Assembly (NCBI RefSeq): GCF_000521505.1
Contig: NZ_CP003915.1
Location: forward strand, 3,782,001 to 3,846,000
Direction: 5' to 3'
From: Advenella mimigardefordensis DPN7
Lineage (GTDB): Bacteria; Pseudomonadota; Gammaproteobacteria; Burkholderiales; Burkholderiaceae_B
DNA length: 64,000 nucleotides
Part shown: in pieces, positions 19,073 through 27,578 of the stretch
Layout: each line of letters opens with the position of its first letter
Numbering within the stretch: the stretch's first letter is position 1
Translations under genes and position numbers: made by a program
Notes under the pieces: generated by a model
What the model was told of the DNA's origin: nothing
The model's input: the letters and a program-made list of their open reading frames with translations, nothing else
Databases searched by the model: none

Positions 19073-22000
19073 TTAGAAACGCAACGCCAGCCTTGCCTGC
19101 AGACTATGCTCGCGTGCGCCTGATCCAAACTGTCCTTGATACGCGATGCCAAGCGTGGACGTCTTGCCGATCTTCATATCGAGCCCGGCCTCCAGCACCG
19201 CGGCGTTTCTTGCAATCGGCACCCCTTGCACATTGAACGAGGGCTGATCGCCAAAGGAAAAATCCGCTTTCGGATAAACGCGACCAAAGGCATGGCGCCA
19301 GCCAATGCCACCGTGTACCTGTGCATCGACCTTGCCCAGGGCGAATTCAGAGGTCGCACGCAATCCAATCGTGGTGTAGGTGTTGCTATTGGCCTTGGCA
19401 TGATTTGTCAGGGCCGCTGCACCTCCATCCTCGGTAAAGCGATCCGCCTTGAATCGGACATAGCTCAGATTGGCATAGGGCTCGATGGCCGCAACCCGGG
19501 TCTCAAGCCGATATCCCAACTCTCCAAAGGCCTGAAAAGTACCCGCGTCGTAGCGGCTGGATAGCTTGTCGGAAAAACTGCCGAAAGCGACGCTTCTATC
19601 GGTTTTGATGCGGTGCCAGGTATACCCCAGCCCCGAACGCAGGCGCCAGGCACCCTGGCTTGTGCCGACATAGAGGCCCAAGTGGAAATTGTCGCTGGAT
19701 CCGGATGCGTTGCGGTCCCGTACCCGGACGGACGTATGGCTGTATCCTGCCATCACCCCAAGCCGCCAGCTTTGTCCAACGAGTCTATCGCCGCCCAGGA
19801 AAAAGCCACCAGTGTTTCTTCTGAGGCTGGCGGCATTATCATTCCCATTGATACGGCTCCAGGCGCCAAAACCCTTGCCCCATAGGGTGACTTCGCCGGG
19901 GACCTCTGGCACCTGATCATTACCGTTACTACGATAACTTAGGCTTGATGTCGGCCTGGAACTCGAAGTACCAAACGCGTCCCGCAGGCGCTCATTCTCA
20001 GTATCGCGCAGGAAATGACTGTCTTCGATCAGACCTGCATGAATGGAAGCATGTGCCTCTCCTGACAGCTGATCGAAAGCGTTCCTGGCCTGATCGCCCG
20101 ACAAAAACAGCACGTTTTGATATAACTGATTATCCGACCCTAGATTTTCTATTGCCCGTCCGGTGGTGCGTTGGTTATGCGTATCGGCGACATCCTCGAA
20201 CGCAGTGGAGCTTCGCGCCAAGTCCAAAAACATATTCCGAGCGTCATAAACAAGATTCATATTTACAAACAGCGTGTCTGGTTTCATCACGCTACCATAG
20301 CGTCCATCGACCCCTCCAGCCGCAGTCAGCAAGGTATAACGGCGATTCAGTTCGAGTTTACTGCCAGCATCGGGTTGAATCACTACAGCAGCAGTATCGC
20401 TGATCGTTGCTTTACCACTAACGTCGATGAGATCAGATCGACCATCGTCTGCTATCTGCGCCAGGTAACTGGAACCCGCTCCTTGAATCAAATCGCCCGC
20501 GACTTTAAGCGCACTCAACACTTTAGTCGCGTCCAGCGTACTTCCCGGAGAAATAGTCCCGCCATTGGATAGCGTGACCGTGCCTACCACCCCTGCTCCG
20601 GCCAAAACTCCCCGCTCTGACACGCTAACCGAACCGGCAGTATTGCCCTCTATGCCCAGGGTCCCACCTACCACGCTCGTGCCACCGGTATAGGTATTAT
20701 TGCCGGTAAGCGTCAGTACGCCTTGCCCTCTTTTGGTGAGATCACCCTCACCAGAAATCGAATTGGACCAAACTGAGGAGTAGCCCTGAGTGTCGACATC
20801 AAACACACCTTTGTAACGGAACGTCCCCGGCCCATTGATGGCATTCCCAAGGTTAAGTAACCCCATACCATAGATTTCTTTCTCACCCAGCGTTGTTGTC
20901 GTTGTCAGAAGCGTCTCGATTGTTTGCTGTGCCGTGAAGTAAGGAAATGCAGATCGAACAACTGCCGCAGCTCCTGCCACATGAGGGGATGCCATAGATG
21001 TACCCTCGTCTGATTGGTAAGGATTATTATTATTTTTAGCATCGCCAAGCGGCCAGGTCGAGTTGATGCCGCCCTCTGGACCGTTGTCCGTATCACCACC
21101 AGGTGCAGCCAAGCACCATTCATACATTGCACCACAATGGTTGCTGTAATTCGTAATTTTACCGTTCTTGTCAACGGCGACCACTGCAATTACAGCTCCC
21201 GACAGCTCTGAAAAATCAAGATCTTTCACAGCAGAATCATCGGGTGAAATGAACTTATAAGTCTTGGGGTCATTCATATCAAAATCGTCTTCAGTAGCGT
21301 TAGATACGAACTTATATACCCCATTCGCTGTATTGACGGGCAATATCAGCGGCAGCATGCCGTTTCCACCAGGAATACTTGATGCTTGTGGTTGATCCTC
21401 ATATTCGTTGCCTGCGGCAAACACAAGAACGACATCGTTATCTACCGCATTCTTTAACGTTTCAAAGGTATGGGTCAGTGACTCGGGCGAGGACCAAATA
21501 GGCTGATAGGTCAATTCCTTCCAATTGGGGTTTTCTTTATACTCGCCCGGTTTGGTGGGATCGGGAATATTTTTGTTTAATGTATCAGGGCCGTAACTAC
21601 CATTGATCACTTTTGCACCCTGCTGAACGGCGTAGTCGATCGCAGCTTCGTCAGCTTCGCCATCGACGGACGACTCCACATCAATCGCACGCAAAGGCAA
21701 TATCGTCGACTCATAGGCCACGCCTTGCATACCGGTGCCGTTTCGAGCCGCACCAATAATACCCGCGACATGCGTGCCATGGCCATCTATAGATCCATCG
21801 GCCTTATCAATACCATGGCTGACATCGTCCTCGGCCTTGTCTTTTCCAAAATTCCTCAGGGCACTGGAAATTCTCCCTTGAAACTCAGGATGATTCACAT
21901 CCAGCCCTGTATCCACCACGGCGACGATAATGCCTTTGCCGGTATAACCTTTAAGATACGCAGGCAAAGCATTGATCATCGGCACACCCCAGTTTTTTTG

Positions 22001-22111
22001 GTACTCGGCATCCGCACTCGGATAGATCGGCGCACCGGCAGTCTGAGAAAATGTAATACCTGGTGCCAAAAACCCTAGTGTGGTCATCAATTGCAGGCTT
22101 ACTCGTCGCAT
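19073..22111 (-). CDS. Autotransporter serine protease (subtilisin S8 passenger)
   Basis: A secreted/surface protease of the SphB1/NalP type, about 1012 residues. A signal peptide is followed by an S8 domain with the full triad: Asp in VAVVDTGLD (about residue 67), His in GHGTHVAGI (about 113) and Ser in GTSMASPHVAGAA (about 372). A passenger-associated repeat (LTGNNTYTGGTSVVGGTLGIEGN, positions about 470-495) and a linker lead to a C-terminal 12-strand autotransporter beta-barrel ending LQARLALRF with the terminal Phe. Such enzymes mature other surface adhesins. ATG 22111 is favoured over 22117 because AAGGA then has correct spacing. A divergent AraC-family regulator lies 390 bases upstream. 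Confidence 0.93.
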   Translation of the reverse strand: MRRVSLQLMTTLGFLAPGITFSQTAGAPIYPSADAEYQKNWGVPMINALPAYLKGYTGKGIIVAVVDTGLDVNHPEFQGRISSALRNFGKDKAEDDVSHGIDKADGSIDGHGTHVAGIIGAARNGTGMQGVAYESTILPLRAIDVESSVDGEADEAAIDYAVQQGAKVINGSYGPDTLNKNIPDPTKPGEYKENPNWKELTYQPIWSSPESLTHTFETLKNAVDNDVVLVFAAGNEYEDQPQASSIPGGNGMLPLILPVNTANGVYKFVSNATEDDFDMNDPKTYKFISPDDSAVKDLDFSELSGAVIAVVAVDKNGKITNYSNHCGAMYEWCLAAPGGDTDNGPEGGINSTWPLGDAKNNNNPYQSDEGTSMASPHVAGAAAVVRSAFPYFTAQQTIETLLTTTTTLGEKEIYGMGLLNLGNAINGPGTFRYKGVFDVDTQGYSSVWSNSISGEGDLTKRGQGVLTLTGNNTYTGGTSVVGGTLGIEGNTAGSVSVSERGVLAGAGVVGTVTLSNGGTISPGSTLDATKVLSALKVAGDLIQGAGSSYLAQIADDGRSDLIDVSGKATISDTAAVVIQPDAGSKLELNRRYTLLTAAGGVDGRYGSVMKPDTLFVNMNLVYDARNMFLDLARSSTAFEDVADTHNQRTTGRAIENLGSDNQLYQNVLFLSGDQARNAFDQLSGEAHASIHAGLIEDSHFLRDTENERLRDAFGTSSSRPTSSLSYRSNGNDQVPEVPGEVTLWGKGFGAWSRINGNDNAASLRRNTGGFFLGGDRLVGQSWRLGVMAGYSHTSVRVRDRNASGSSDNFHLGLYVGTSQGAWRLRSGLGYTWHRIKTDRSVAFGSFSDKLSSRYDAGTFQAFGELGYRLETRVAAIEPYANLSYVRFKADRFTEDGGAAALTNHAKANSNTYTTIGLRATSEFALGKVDAQVHGGIGWRHAFGRVYPKADFSFGDQPSFNVQGVPIARNAAVLEAGLDMKIGKTSTLGIAYQGQFGSGAREHSLQARLALRF

Positions 22112-22498
22112 AATCATCCTTGGTCGTGGTCTTGAGTCTCTGGCATTATCGCTATCCGCCGATTTTCACATGAATTTCAGAAATTTCATTTCAATCGGTT
22201 TCACCAATAATTGGGACAATTTTAAACATTTGATATGAAATAACCTCGCTTTGATTATCAAATTTATGCTTTTTTTGCTAAAAATCAGCTTATTTTTTGT
22301 ATTAAATTGTCGAAATACGATATTCTTTAATGTATGTCATCTGTAATAAATACGTATGGAATCAATTGAAGTACCTAAATACATATTTATCCGGGCAAAA
22401 TTAATGGTGCTCAAAAACTTTCCCTACGCCATTCCCTACGCCATTCCCTACGCCAGTATGTAATGTCAGTTTGAACCATCACAAAGGAGAAATGCGCA
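22112..22498. promoter_or_regulatory. AT-rich divergent control region with 12-bp triple repeat
   Basis: 387 bases between the divergent autotransporter and AraC genes, very AT-rich (long T and A runs at 22190-22330). At 22419-22454 the unit TTCCCTACGCCA is repeated three times in direct tandem, just before the AraC ribosome binding site. Direct repeats of this kind can be AraC-type binding sites. No terminator is seen. Confidence 0.6.
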
Positions 22499-23416
22499 TT
22501 GGGGATTCTGGATGCGGTACCAGATAGCTGGGGACGGAAATATGAATGTGATGGCGCTGCAGTCGCCAATTCACTCGTTGATCCGACATCTATTCATTTC
22601 ACGACCAAGGCGTACTTCTTCCTCATTATGCTGTCTGCTCAGCCGGACCGAGCCATTGCAATCAACAGTGATCGTCCGGTGATCGGCCTGGCCCCTGCTG
22701 GGTGCATCGAAATTGTGCCAGAGAGTTCGGAGCTGTTTTCCCGGTGGCGGCATACCAAACACAGCTTACTGATCGCAATGACTGAACAACACCTACTCAA
22801 TCTAACCAATCTCGAATGGGGAGACAGCCTTAGAGAGTTTCGTTTGCCCAAGTTAGGGGTGGTCGACGAAAAAGCCTTGGCGATAGCATCAGAAATCCGC
22901 ACTGAATTAATATGCGCACCATTTGGATATGAGGCATGTATCGATTCCTTGCTGACGCTATTTGGCATACACGTTCTACGTACCTACACATCGCTGAATA
23001 ATCAAGCGCGTCAGAAAGAAAAAATCGCCGGCGGCCTAACCCCTGTTGCGCGCAAGCGCGTGCTTGACTACATTCACGCCCACCTTTCAGAAAAGCTCGC
23101 CATTGAAACACTGGCCGTCGTCGCCGGACTATCGCCAAGCTACTTCACCCGGGCGTTTCGCCAGTCGATGGGCCAGTCTCCCCATGAATTCATCGTCGCA
23201 ACTCGACTGCAGGCGGCAAGACGTATGATTATGACTTCAAGCGCACCCTTAAGTGAAATCTCCAAAATCAACGGCTTCTCCAGCAATAGCCATATGACTG
23301 CATTGATGAAGAAAACCTGGGGACAGAATCCAACCCAGATTCGTTATTCAGACTACGATATGGCTCAAGGGGATGGAGATGATTTCCAGCCACCCAGCCA
23401 ATTTCATCTCAAATAA
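22499..23416 (+). CDS. AraC family transcriptional regulator
   Basis: 305 residues. The N-terminal half (about 1-170) is an unassigned cupin-like sensor; the C-terminal 100 residues are a clear double helix-turn-helix (LAIETLAVVAGLSPSYFTRAFRQ and ISKINGFSSNSHMTALMKK). A TTG start at 22499 fits best: AAGGAG ends 9 bases upstream, while the ATG at 22492 is out of frame and stops quickly. It is divergent from the autotransporter gene and 33 bases ahead of a lipoprotein gene, so it probably controls both sides. Confidence 0.88.
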   Translation: MGILDAVPDSWGRKYECDGAAVANSLVDPTSIHFTTKAYFFLIMLSAQPDRAIAINSDRPVIGLAPAGCIEIVPESSELFSRWRHTKHSLLIAMTEQHLLNLTNLEWGDSLREFRLPKLGVVDEKALAIASEIRTELICAPFGYEACIDSLLTLFGIHVLRTYTSLNNQARQKEKIAGGLTPVARKRVLDYIHAHLSEKLAIETLAVVAGLSPSYFTRAFRQSMGQSPHEFIVATRLQAARRMIMTSSAPLSEISKINGFSSNSHMTALMKKTWGQNPTQIRYSDYDMAQGDGDDFQPPSQFHLK

Positions 23417-23449
23417 ATCTGTAAATTGCCTTTTCATCCCTTGTCATTC

Positions 23450-24541
23450 ATGTTTCCTTATCCCAAATTGTCGACTTCCTTGCTAAAACCCGCCCTGATA
23501 GCCGTGCTGCTCGCGCTGGGAGCATGCAGCAGCATCGGCCCCAGCGCCATCCGCGAAGACCAGGTCGACTATGCCGACTCCATCGGACATGCGGCGACGC
23601 GACAGCTATTGCTTAATCTGGTGCGGGTGCGCCATCGCGAGGTACCCTCCTTTATCGCGGTAAGCCAATTGGTCGCCAGCTATGGCGTCGAGTACCGTGG
23701 CGAGGCCAGCCTATCCTTCCTGGATCGGGTGACCTCGGCCCTGCAGCGGCAAACGCTCAAGGAAACCGGCGGCCGTGTGCTCGCCGCCGGCAGCTATAGC
23801 GATCGCCCGACAATTACCTATACGCCGGTTCGCGGCGCGGATGCGGCACGGCTGCTGCTGAACCCGATCCCGCCGGGCGTGCTTTTCGCCTTGCTGGCGG
23901 CCGACCAACCCGCCCATTTGGTGCTCGGCATTCCAGTTGCGGCCATCAATGGCATCCGCAACATTACGGGTACGCGGCCCGAGCTGATCAGGGAAGGCGA
24001 GCAATTTCGCGAGATTATCGGGCTGTTTGACGCGCTTTCCAGCGAGGAGCGGCTGGCCCTGCGTTTTGTCGAAGAGAACGGCGTGCGGCAAGCCCATCTG
24101 ATCTTTGCCGACAGAAACCCCGCCGGCCCGCGGGAAAAACGCCTTCGCCAATTGCTGGGCATGGATGCCGCCAGGCATGACCTGCCCATCGTATTCGGAC
24201 TCGGCACCGGCCAGCCTGGCGAGCTGACCATTCATACCCGTTCGATTATCGAAGTGATGCGCGCCTTGTCGCAGGTCGTCCCCTTGCGACCGGGCTTTCG
24301 CGGGGAAACCAACAATGATCTCAACCCCGTGGACCCCTTGCTCAGCAAGGTTCGCATCCATGCCGGCGGCACAGCGCCAGCCGACGCTTTCGCCGCCGTG
24401 TCGCACCGTGGCCACTCGTACTGGATAGACCAGGACGATGTAGAAACGATCGAACTGATCTCTTTCGTCATGCTACTGCTGAATGTGGCGGACACCACCA
24501 GCAACACGCAATTGCCTATCGTCACGATTCCGTCAAATTAA
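23450..24541 (+). CDS. Predicted lipoprotein, unknown function
   Basis: 363 residues from ATG 23450. Signal peptide with lipobox LGAC (LIAVLLALGACSS). The mature protein has no cysteines, a conserved-looking start DYADSIGHAATRQLLLNLVRVRHRE, and mixed alpha/beta content; I recognise no domain. The reading frame is more GC-rich than the flanking intergenic DNA and than the small lipoprotein that follows. It lies 33 bases after the AraC gene and is probably cotranscribed with it. A TTG at 23426 would add eight residues. Confidence 0.8.
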   Translation: MFPYPKLSTSLLKPALIAVLLALGACSSIGPSAIREDQVDYADSIGHAATRQLLLNLVRVRHREVPSFIAVSQLVASYGVEYRGEASLSFLDRVTSALQRQTLKETGGRVLAAGSYSDRPTITYTPVRGADAARLLLNPIPPGVLFALLAADQPAHLVLGIPVAAINGIRNITGTRPELIREGEQFREIIGLFDALSSEERLALRFVEENGVRQAHLIFADRNPAGPREKRLRQLLGMDAARHDLPIVFGLGTGQPGELTIHTRSIIEVMRALSQVVPLRPGFRGETNNDLNPVDPLLSKVRIHAGGTAPADAFAAVSHRGHSYWIDQDDVETIELISFVMLLLNVADTTSNTQLPIVTIPSN

Positions 24542-24994
24542 CTTAAAAAGTTAACATTCCAAATTTTTGGCCAGACAAGATGCAGTCTTTACAGCTCGCG
24601 GTCTACATTGACATCAGAACAGTCGTGGCTATGATTCGGGCTTGATTGTGAAATGAATGGGCATCGAATTAATGAATTGGTGATTGATACGCCATCACAT
24701 ACATTTTTCTTCCCCAGTCTCTTAAATGATTAAAAAATATAATAGGTTTTTATTAAAAAAGGCGCAAATCTGACAATCCAATAAAGCTCATTTCACATGA
24801 GATGTTTAAAATCACCATAATCGTTGTCAAACTGATTGAAGCGTCATTCTTGAAGTCCATATAAACAATCGGCGGATAACGATGGCGTCAAGCAAATCCG
24901 CTGAAGTCATGCCTTTAATCGCATGAGGCCACAAAGCAGATCTGCCATTTCACCTTGTTTACAAAACGGGTATTTACATTTTCAAGGATGGGCA
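24542..24994. other. Gene-free AT-rich stretch
   Basis: About 450 bases with no coding signal. It contains long A/T tracts (24725-24765) and presumably the promoter of the small lipoprotein gene. No repeat or hairpin with a T run stands out. Confidence 0.5.
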
Positions 24995-25372
24995 ATGAAT
25001 ATTCGAGTTAATAAGATAAGCAGTCAAATTCTTCTGACTGTCGTGTTGAGTGTGCCATTTATCCAAGGATGCACGACAGAGGGAGACAGAGTAGTAAATG
25101 AGATGTCAACGGCTCAGCAAATTAAGTTGGTAGAAGCTGGCGATGACAAACAATTTAATGACTGGTACAACCAACTTTTAACTCAGATAAAAGCCGACTC
25201 CAACTATAAGCGTATGCCTATCGATACTAAAAGACAAGAATTGGAGTCCTATGTATGGTTCCACGAAGCGTATCGCAAACAGATTACGAAGGAGGAGTTA
25301 GCCAGACGCTTGAACACTTCCTATCCTAACCATAAGTATGAGGTCAATTTCATTGTATCTCGCCTGCCCTAG
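24995..25372 (+). CDS. Small lipoprotein, unknown function
   Basis: 125 residues from ATG 24995 (AAGGA 7 bases upstream). Signal peptide with lipobox IQGC, mature part strongly charged and helical (ADSNYKRMPIDTKRQELE; EELARRLNTSYPNHKYEVN). A longer frame from 24923 adds a non-signal-like tail and is not favoured. Lower GC than the previous gene. It could be a periplasmic immunity or stress lipoprotein; nothing fixes this. Confidence 0.72.
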   Translation: MNIRVNKISSQILLTVVLSVPFIQGCTTEGDRVVNEMSTAQQIKLVEAGDDKQFNDWYNQLLTQIKADSNYKRMPIDTKRQELESYVWFHEAYRKQITKEELARRLNTSYPNHKYEVNFIVSRLP

Positions 25373-25539
25373 TAATATACAAGGTCAATGGTAGTGTTGT
25401 ACGGCAGGATAATCACATAATGCACCGATGTAATTTTTAATCGGTGCATTTTTCTTTCTACCGCTCCATCCCCAGTCTTTAATCGCTGCACTATTGACCA
25501 GCAATCCTCCGACGGAAAAGCTGAAAATTTTTGCACGGT

Positions 25540-26136
25540 TTAGTTCAAAACGTCGAACAACCGAAGAATCCAAGTTATCTGATAGATTAAACCGACGGTC
25601 ACGAATACAGCCTGAAACCTCTTACTTGAGACAAAGACCGCGACAGTAGCGCAGATGGCGAATGCTAATTGTCGTATTGGATACTCAAGCCCAAGCGATT
25701 GAAAATGTTCAATACCTTTGATGCGAGAATCAATAAGGTCAACAATGAATAGTAACGCCAGCAATCCATAGAACCATTTACGTCTCGATTGGAAATAGTC
25801 CTCGAAACCTCTATATTCGTCCATCCGATCAGGAAACAATATGGCGGAAAGAAAAGCAAAAAGGATAGCGTAAGCGATAAGGAATAAGTATATTTCGAAT
25901 GTCCAACGGTGAATCGCAGACAGACCGAACTCGAACCACCAAAAATGAATGATCGCTACAAGTAGAAACAGAACCCACGCGATATGGATAGGATAGATAT
26001 TATCGCGTTTAGGGTGCTGTACAAAACGCGCCAGGCCAGTCACAAGGCGGCTGATACTCAAACCAAGAACCATGCCGATAATGATACGTACGTGCACGAA
26101 AACATCGGGGTGAGTCACTGGGCTGTCCATTTCCAT
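25540..26136 (-). CDS. Multi-pass membrane protein, unknown function
   Basis: 198 residues, about five to six hydrophobic segments (IIIGMVLGLSISRLVTGLARF, WVLFLLVAIIHFWWFEF, YLFLIAYAILFAFLSAILF, WFYGLLALLFIVDL, QLAFAICATVAVFV, VFVTVGLIYQITWILRLF, each cut to its core here). No enzymatic motif. It is the last gene of GI-1, next to the att repeat, and faces inward. MDSPVTH (two codons later) is an alternative start. Confidence 0.72.
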   Translation of the reverse strand: MEMDSPVTHPDVFVHVRIIIGMVLGLSISRLVTGLARFVQHPKRDNIYPIHIAWVLFLLVAIIHFWWFEFGLSAIHRWTFEIYLFLIAYAILFAFLSAILFPDRMDEYRGFEDYFQSRRKWFYGLLALLFIVDLIDSRIKGIEHFQSLGLEYPIRQLAFAICATVAVFVSSKRFQAVFVTVGLIYQITWILRLFDVLN

Positions 26137-26353
26137 TTCCTCTTAGAGAGCTATCCGCTTAGTGTAGGAATTTGCTCAAGGATAAAATTCTGTATATTTC
26201 TATAAGTCTGATGCGAAAGTAGCACGAAACTTGAACCAACACAAAAACGTACAGATTTGGAAACGAAAAATAGGTGAATTCTTCACGATATGTATTGCTT
26301 ACAAAGGACAACTTGAAGCAGACAAGATACGAGGCCTGTATTCCACATTGTTT

Positions 26354-26564
26354 AATTACCGTACCGAAATTCGGTACGGTACAGGTACACTCATCAGTTC
26401 TCGACAATTTCGCCAAATTCCGCTAATCTACTGATTAGTAATTACTTTTACCTATTTTAACTTACGCTCAACTTCGCCACATTTCCCTATACAAACACCT
26501 TAAAACGCAAACTCAAAATCCCCCGCCGCAAGGCGTGCCGGTTCGATTCCGGCCCCGGGCACCA
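26354..26564 (+). repeat. Right-end repeat of GI-1 including att copy 2
   Basis: 211 bases aligned without gaps to 53593-53803, with roughly twenty mismatches. The last 54 bases (26511-26564) are the tRNA-Leu 3' end. The upstream 157 bases are therefore shared element DNA, as expected for the ends of two related integrative elements. A perfect dyad CCGTACCGAA-A-TTCGGTACGG lies at 26359-26379. Confidence 0.88.
26359..26379. promoter_or_regulatory. 10+1+10 perfect dyad in the island end
   Basis: CCGTACCGAA / TTCGGTACGG around a single A. The copy in the other island end (53599-53617) keeps the dyad although one base on each arm has changed together (C to T on the left, G to A on the right). 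That covariation suggests a bound dimer or a structured RNA. Confidence 0.6.
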
Positions 26565-26889
26565 CAATAAAATCAATAACTTACAGCATACCTCTACCAC
26601 TATACGACAATACATAATAGTTGGCATTGGTAAAACACGACCAGATTGAACTATCCAGGATTTCCGGATGGTTGGGTTATTCGGAAGTACCGGACTACTT
26701 GCACAAACGCGCCTTTCTGGAAAGCCCCCCTCAACAACAGCAGCCAATATCACCGTCAATCGGGAAATCTCTTGATTGGCGCAAAAACAAGACAATTTCT
26801 GCGTGAAGCTTTTTGCCTGTTTTCTCGATAAATCGCCAAAATCATTTTACATCCCGTAAAATCATGTCACTAAAGTACAGGGGACAACG
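26565..26889. other. Stretch after att copy 2, no clear gene
   Basis: 325 bases. Short open frames exist on both strands (26621-26806, and a minus-strand frame that simply reads the antisense of the tRNA fragment), but none has a ribosome binding site or recognisable protein. Bases 26795-26880 resemble 32556-32640 (see findings) and probably contain the promoter of the next small gene. Confidence 0.5.
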
Positions 26890-27132
26890 ATGGCTGAGAT
26901 GGGTACGCACGAAACGGAACTAAGTAAAGCGATATTCGGTGCCGAGCGCAACCGACGCGTAGCAACCGTCAATTACGCGCGTGCATCTGTCGGCTTGGAA
27001 AAATTCACGCTCAATGCAACAAATGAGGAACATGTCCAGCGATTCATCAGCGGGGACAGTGAACTATTGTGCATTTTCGCGATGGCTCGCAATATCTCTA
27101 CAACAGCCAAAGCCCTGGTGCCACCACCGTAG
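26890..27132 (+). CDS. VbhA-like Fic antitoxin, probably damaged at the 3' end
   Basis: 80 residues. The middle (RRVATVNYARASVGLEKFTLNATNEEHVQRFISGD) matches the VbhA antitoxin pattern, with the Fic-inhibitory helix motif S-x-x-x-E in SVGLE; the usual Gly/Asn after the Glu is Lys here. In the family the antitoxin helix blocks ATP binding by a Fic AMP-transferase toxin. After FISGD the frame runs over DNA that codes a different protein in another frame (27069-27224), and no Fic toxin follows, so this is an orphan and perhaps a remnant. A weak GGGG ribosome binding site precedes ATG 26890. Confidence 0.6.
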   Translation: MAEMGTHETELSKAIFGAERNRRVATVNYARASVGLEKFTLNATNEEHVQRFISGDSELLCIFAMARNISTTAKALVPPP

Positions 27133-27224
27133 CAGAAATGCAGCGCCTCGCAGTGGCTGGCCAAGGTCTTAACAGCTACATTAATCGAGTGGTTCGCAAG
27201 AATTTTGCTCAGAAATTACGCTAA
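27069..27224 (+). pseudogene. KTSC-like protein fragment
   Basis: In the +2 frame relative to the antitoxin, 51 codons read VHFRDGSQYLYNSQSPG and later AVAGQGLNSYINRVVRKN up to TAA at 27222. This resembles the KTSC family (RDGS-Y-Y ... GxxxNxxI). It has no own ATG and an in-frame TGA lies 9-12 bases upstream of its GTG, so it is probably the 3' end of a gene fused by deletion to the antitoxin gene. Confidence 0.5.
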
Positions 27225-27578
27225 TTAGCAGCATTGAACTCGCTCGGCATAAGCTGGCCCTATCGAAGGCAAGCCCGCTTAATTTGTAGGTTAGATTTCA
27301 ATGCCTCATTTCTATCAGTTTGCTAATTAACCGCTCGGATCAAAAGCTGTCAGTCGTGAAATACAACTTGTGAGCCAAAGCAATCGCTCAACCCTCCAAA
27401 ACTTGAACATAAATTAGCCGAAGATAAACGACATAAGCTGGGCATAAACAGCATTCGGCCCAGATCAAGTGCACCGATCAGGTGCCTTAATGGTAGAAAC
27501 TCAGTTATCTTCGGAGGCGTCAGAATATTCAAGGAGAAGGATAGTGCAACTCTTGAAGATCTGTTTTCCAAATATTGA
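27225..27578. other. Stretch before the YobI-like gene
   Basis: 354 bases, AT-rich, no credible gene. It must contain the promoter of the large NTPase gene; TTGAAG-like and TAAACG boxes can be found but none is convincing. A ribosome binding site for ATG 27579 is not obvious (CCAAATATTGA precedes it). Confidence 0.45.

Larger units (their letters stand above)
18126..26564. mobile_element. GI-1: tRNA-Leu integrated element, about 8.4 kb
   Basis: Bounded by att copies 1 and 2. It holds, in order, an integrase remnant, a small lipoprotein, a subtilisin autotransporter, a divergent AraC regulator, a lipoprotein, a second small lipoprotein and a membrane protein. No intact integrase, replication or conjugation gene is present, so it looks fixed. 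The boundary is seen directly as the repeated tRNA end; the idea that the cargo arrived as one unit is inference. Confidence 0.75.

Noticed and set aside
26487..26795. Minus-strand frame ending in a PGPESNRHALRRG-like string
   Set aside because: This is the well-known antisense reading of a tRNA-Leu end, not a protein.
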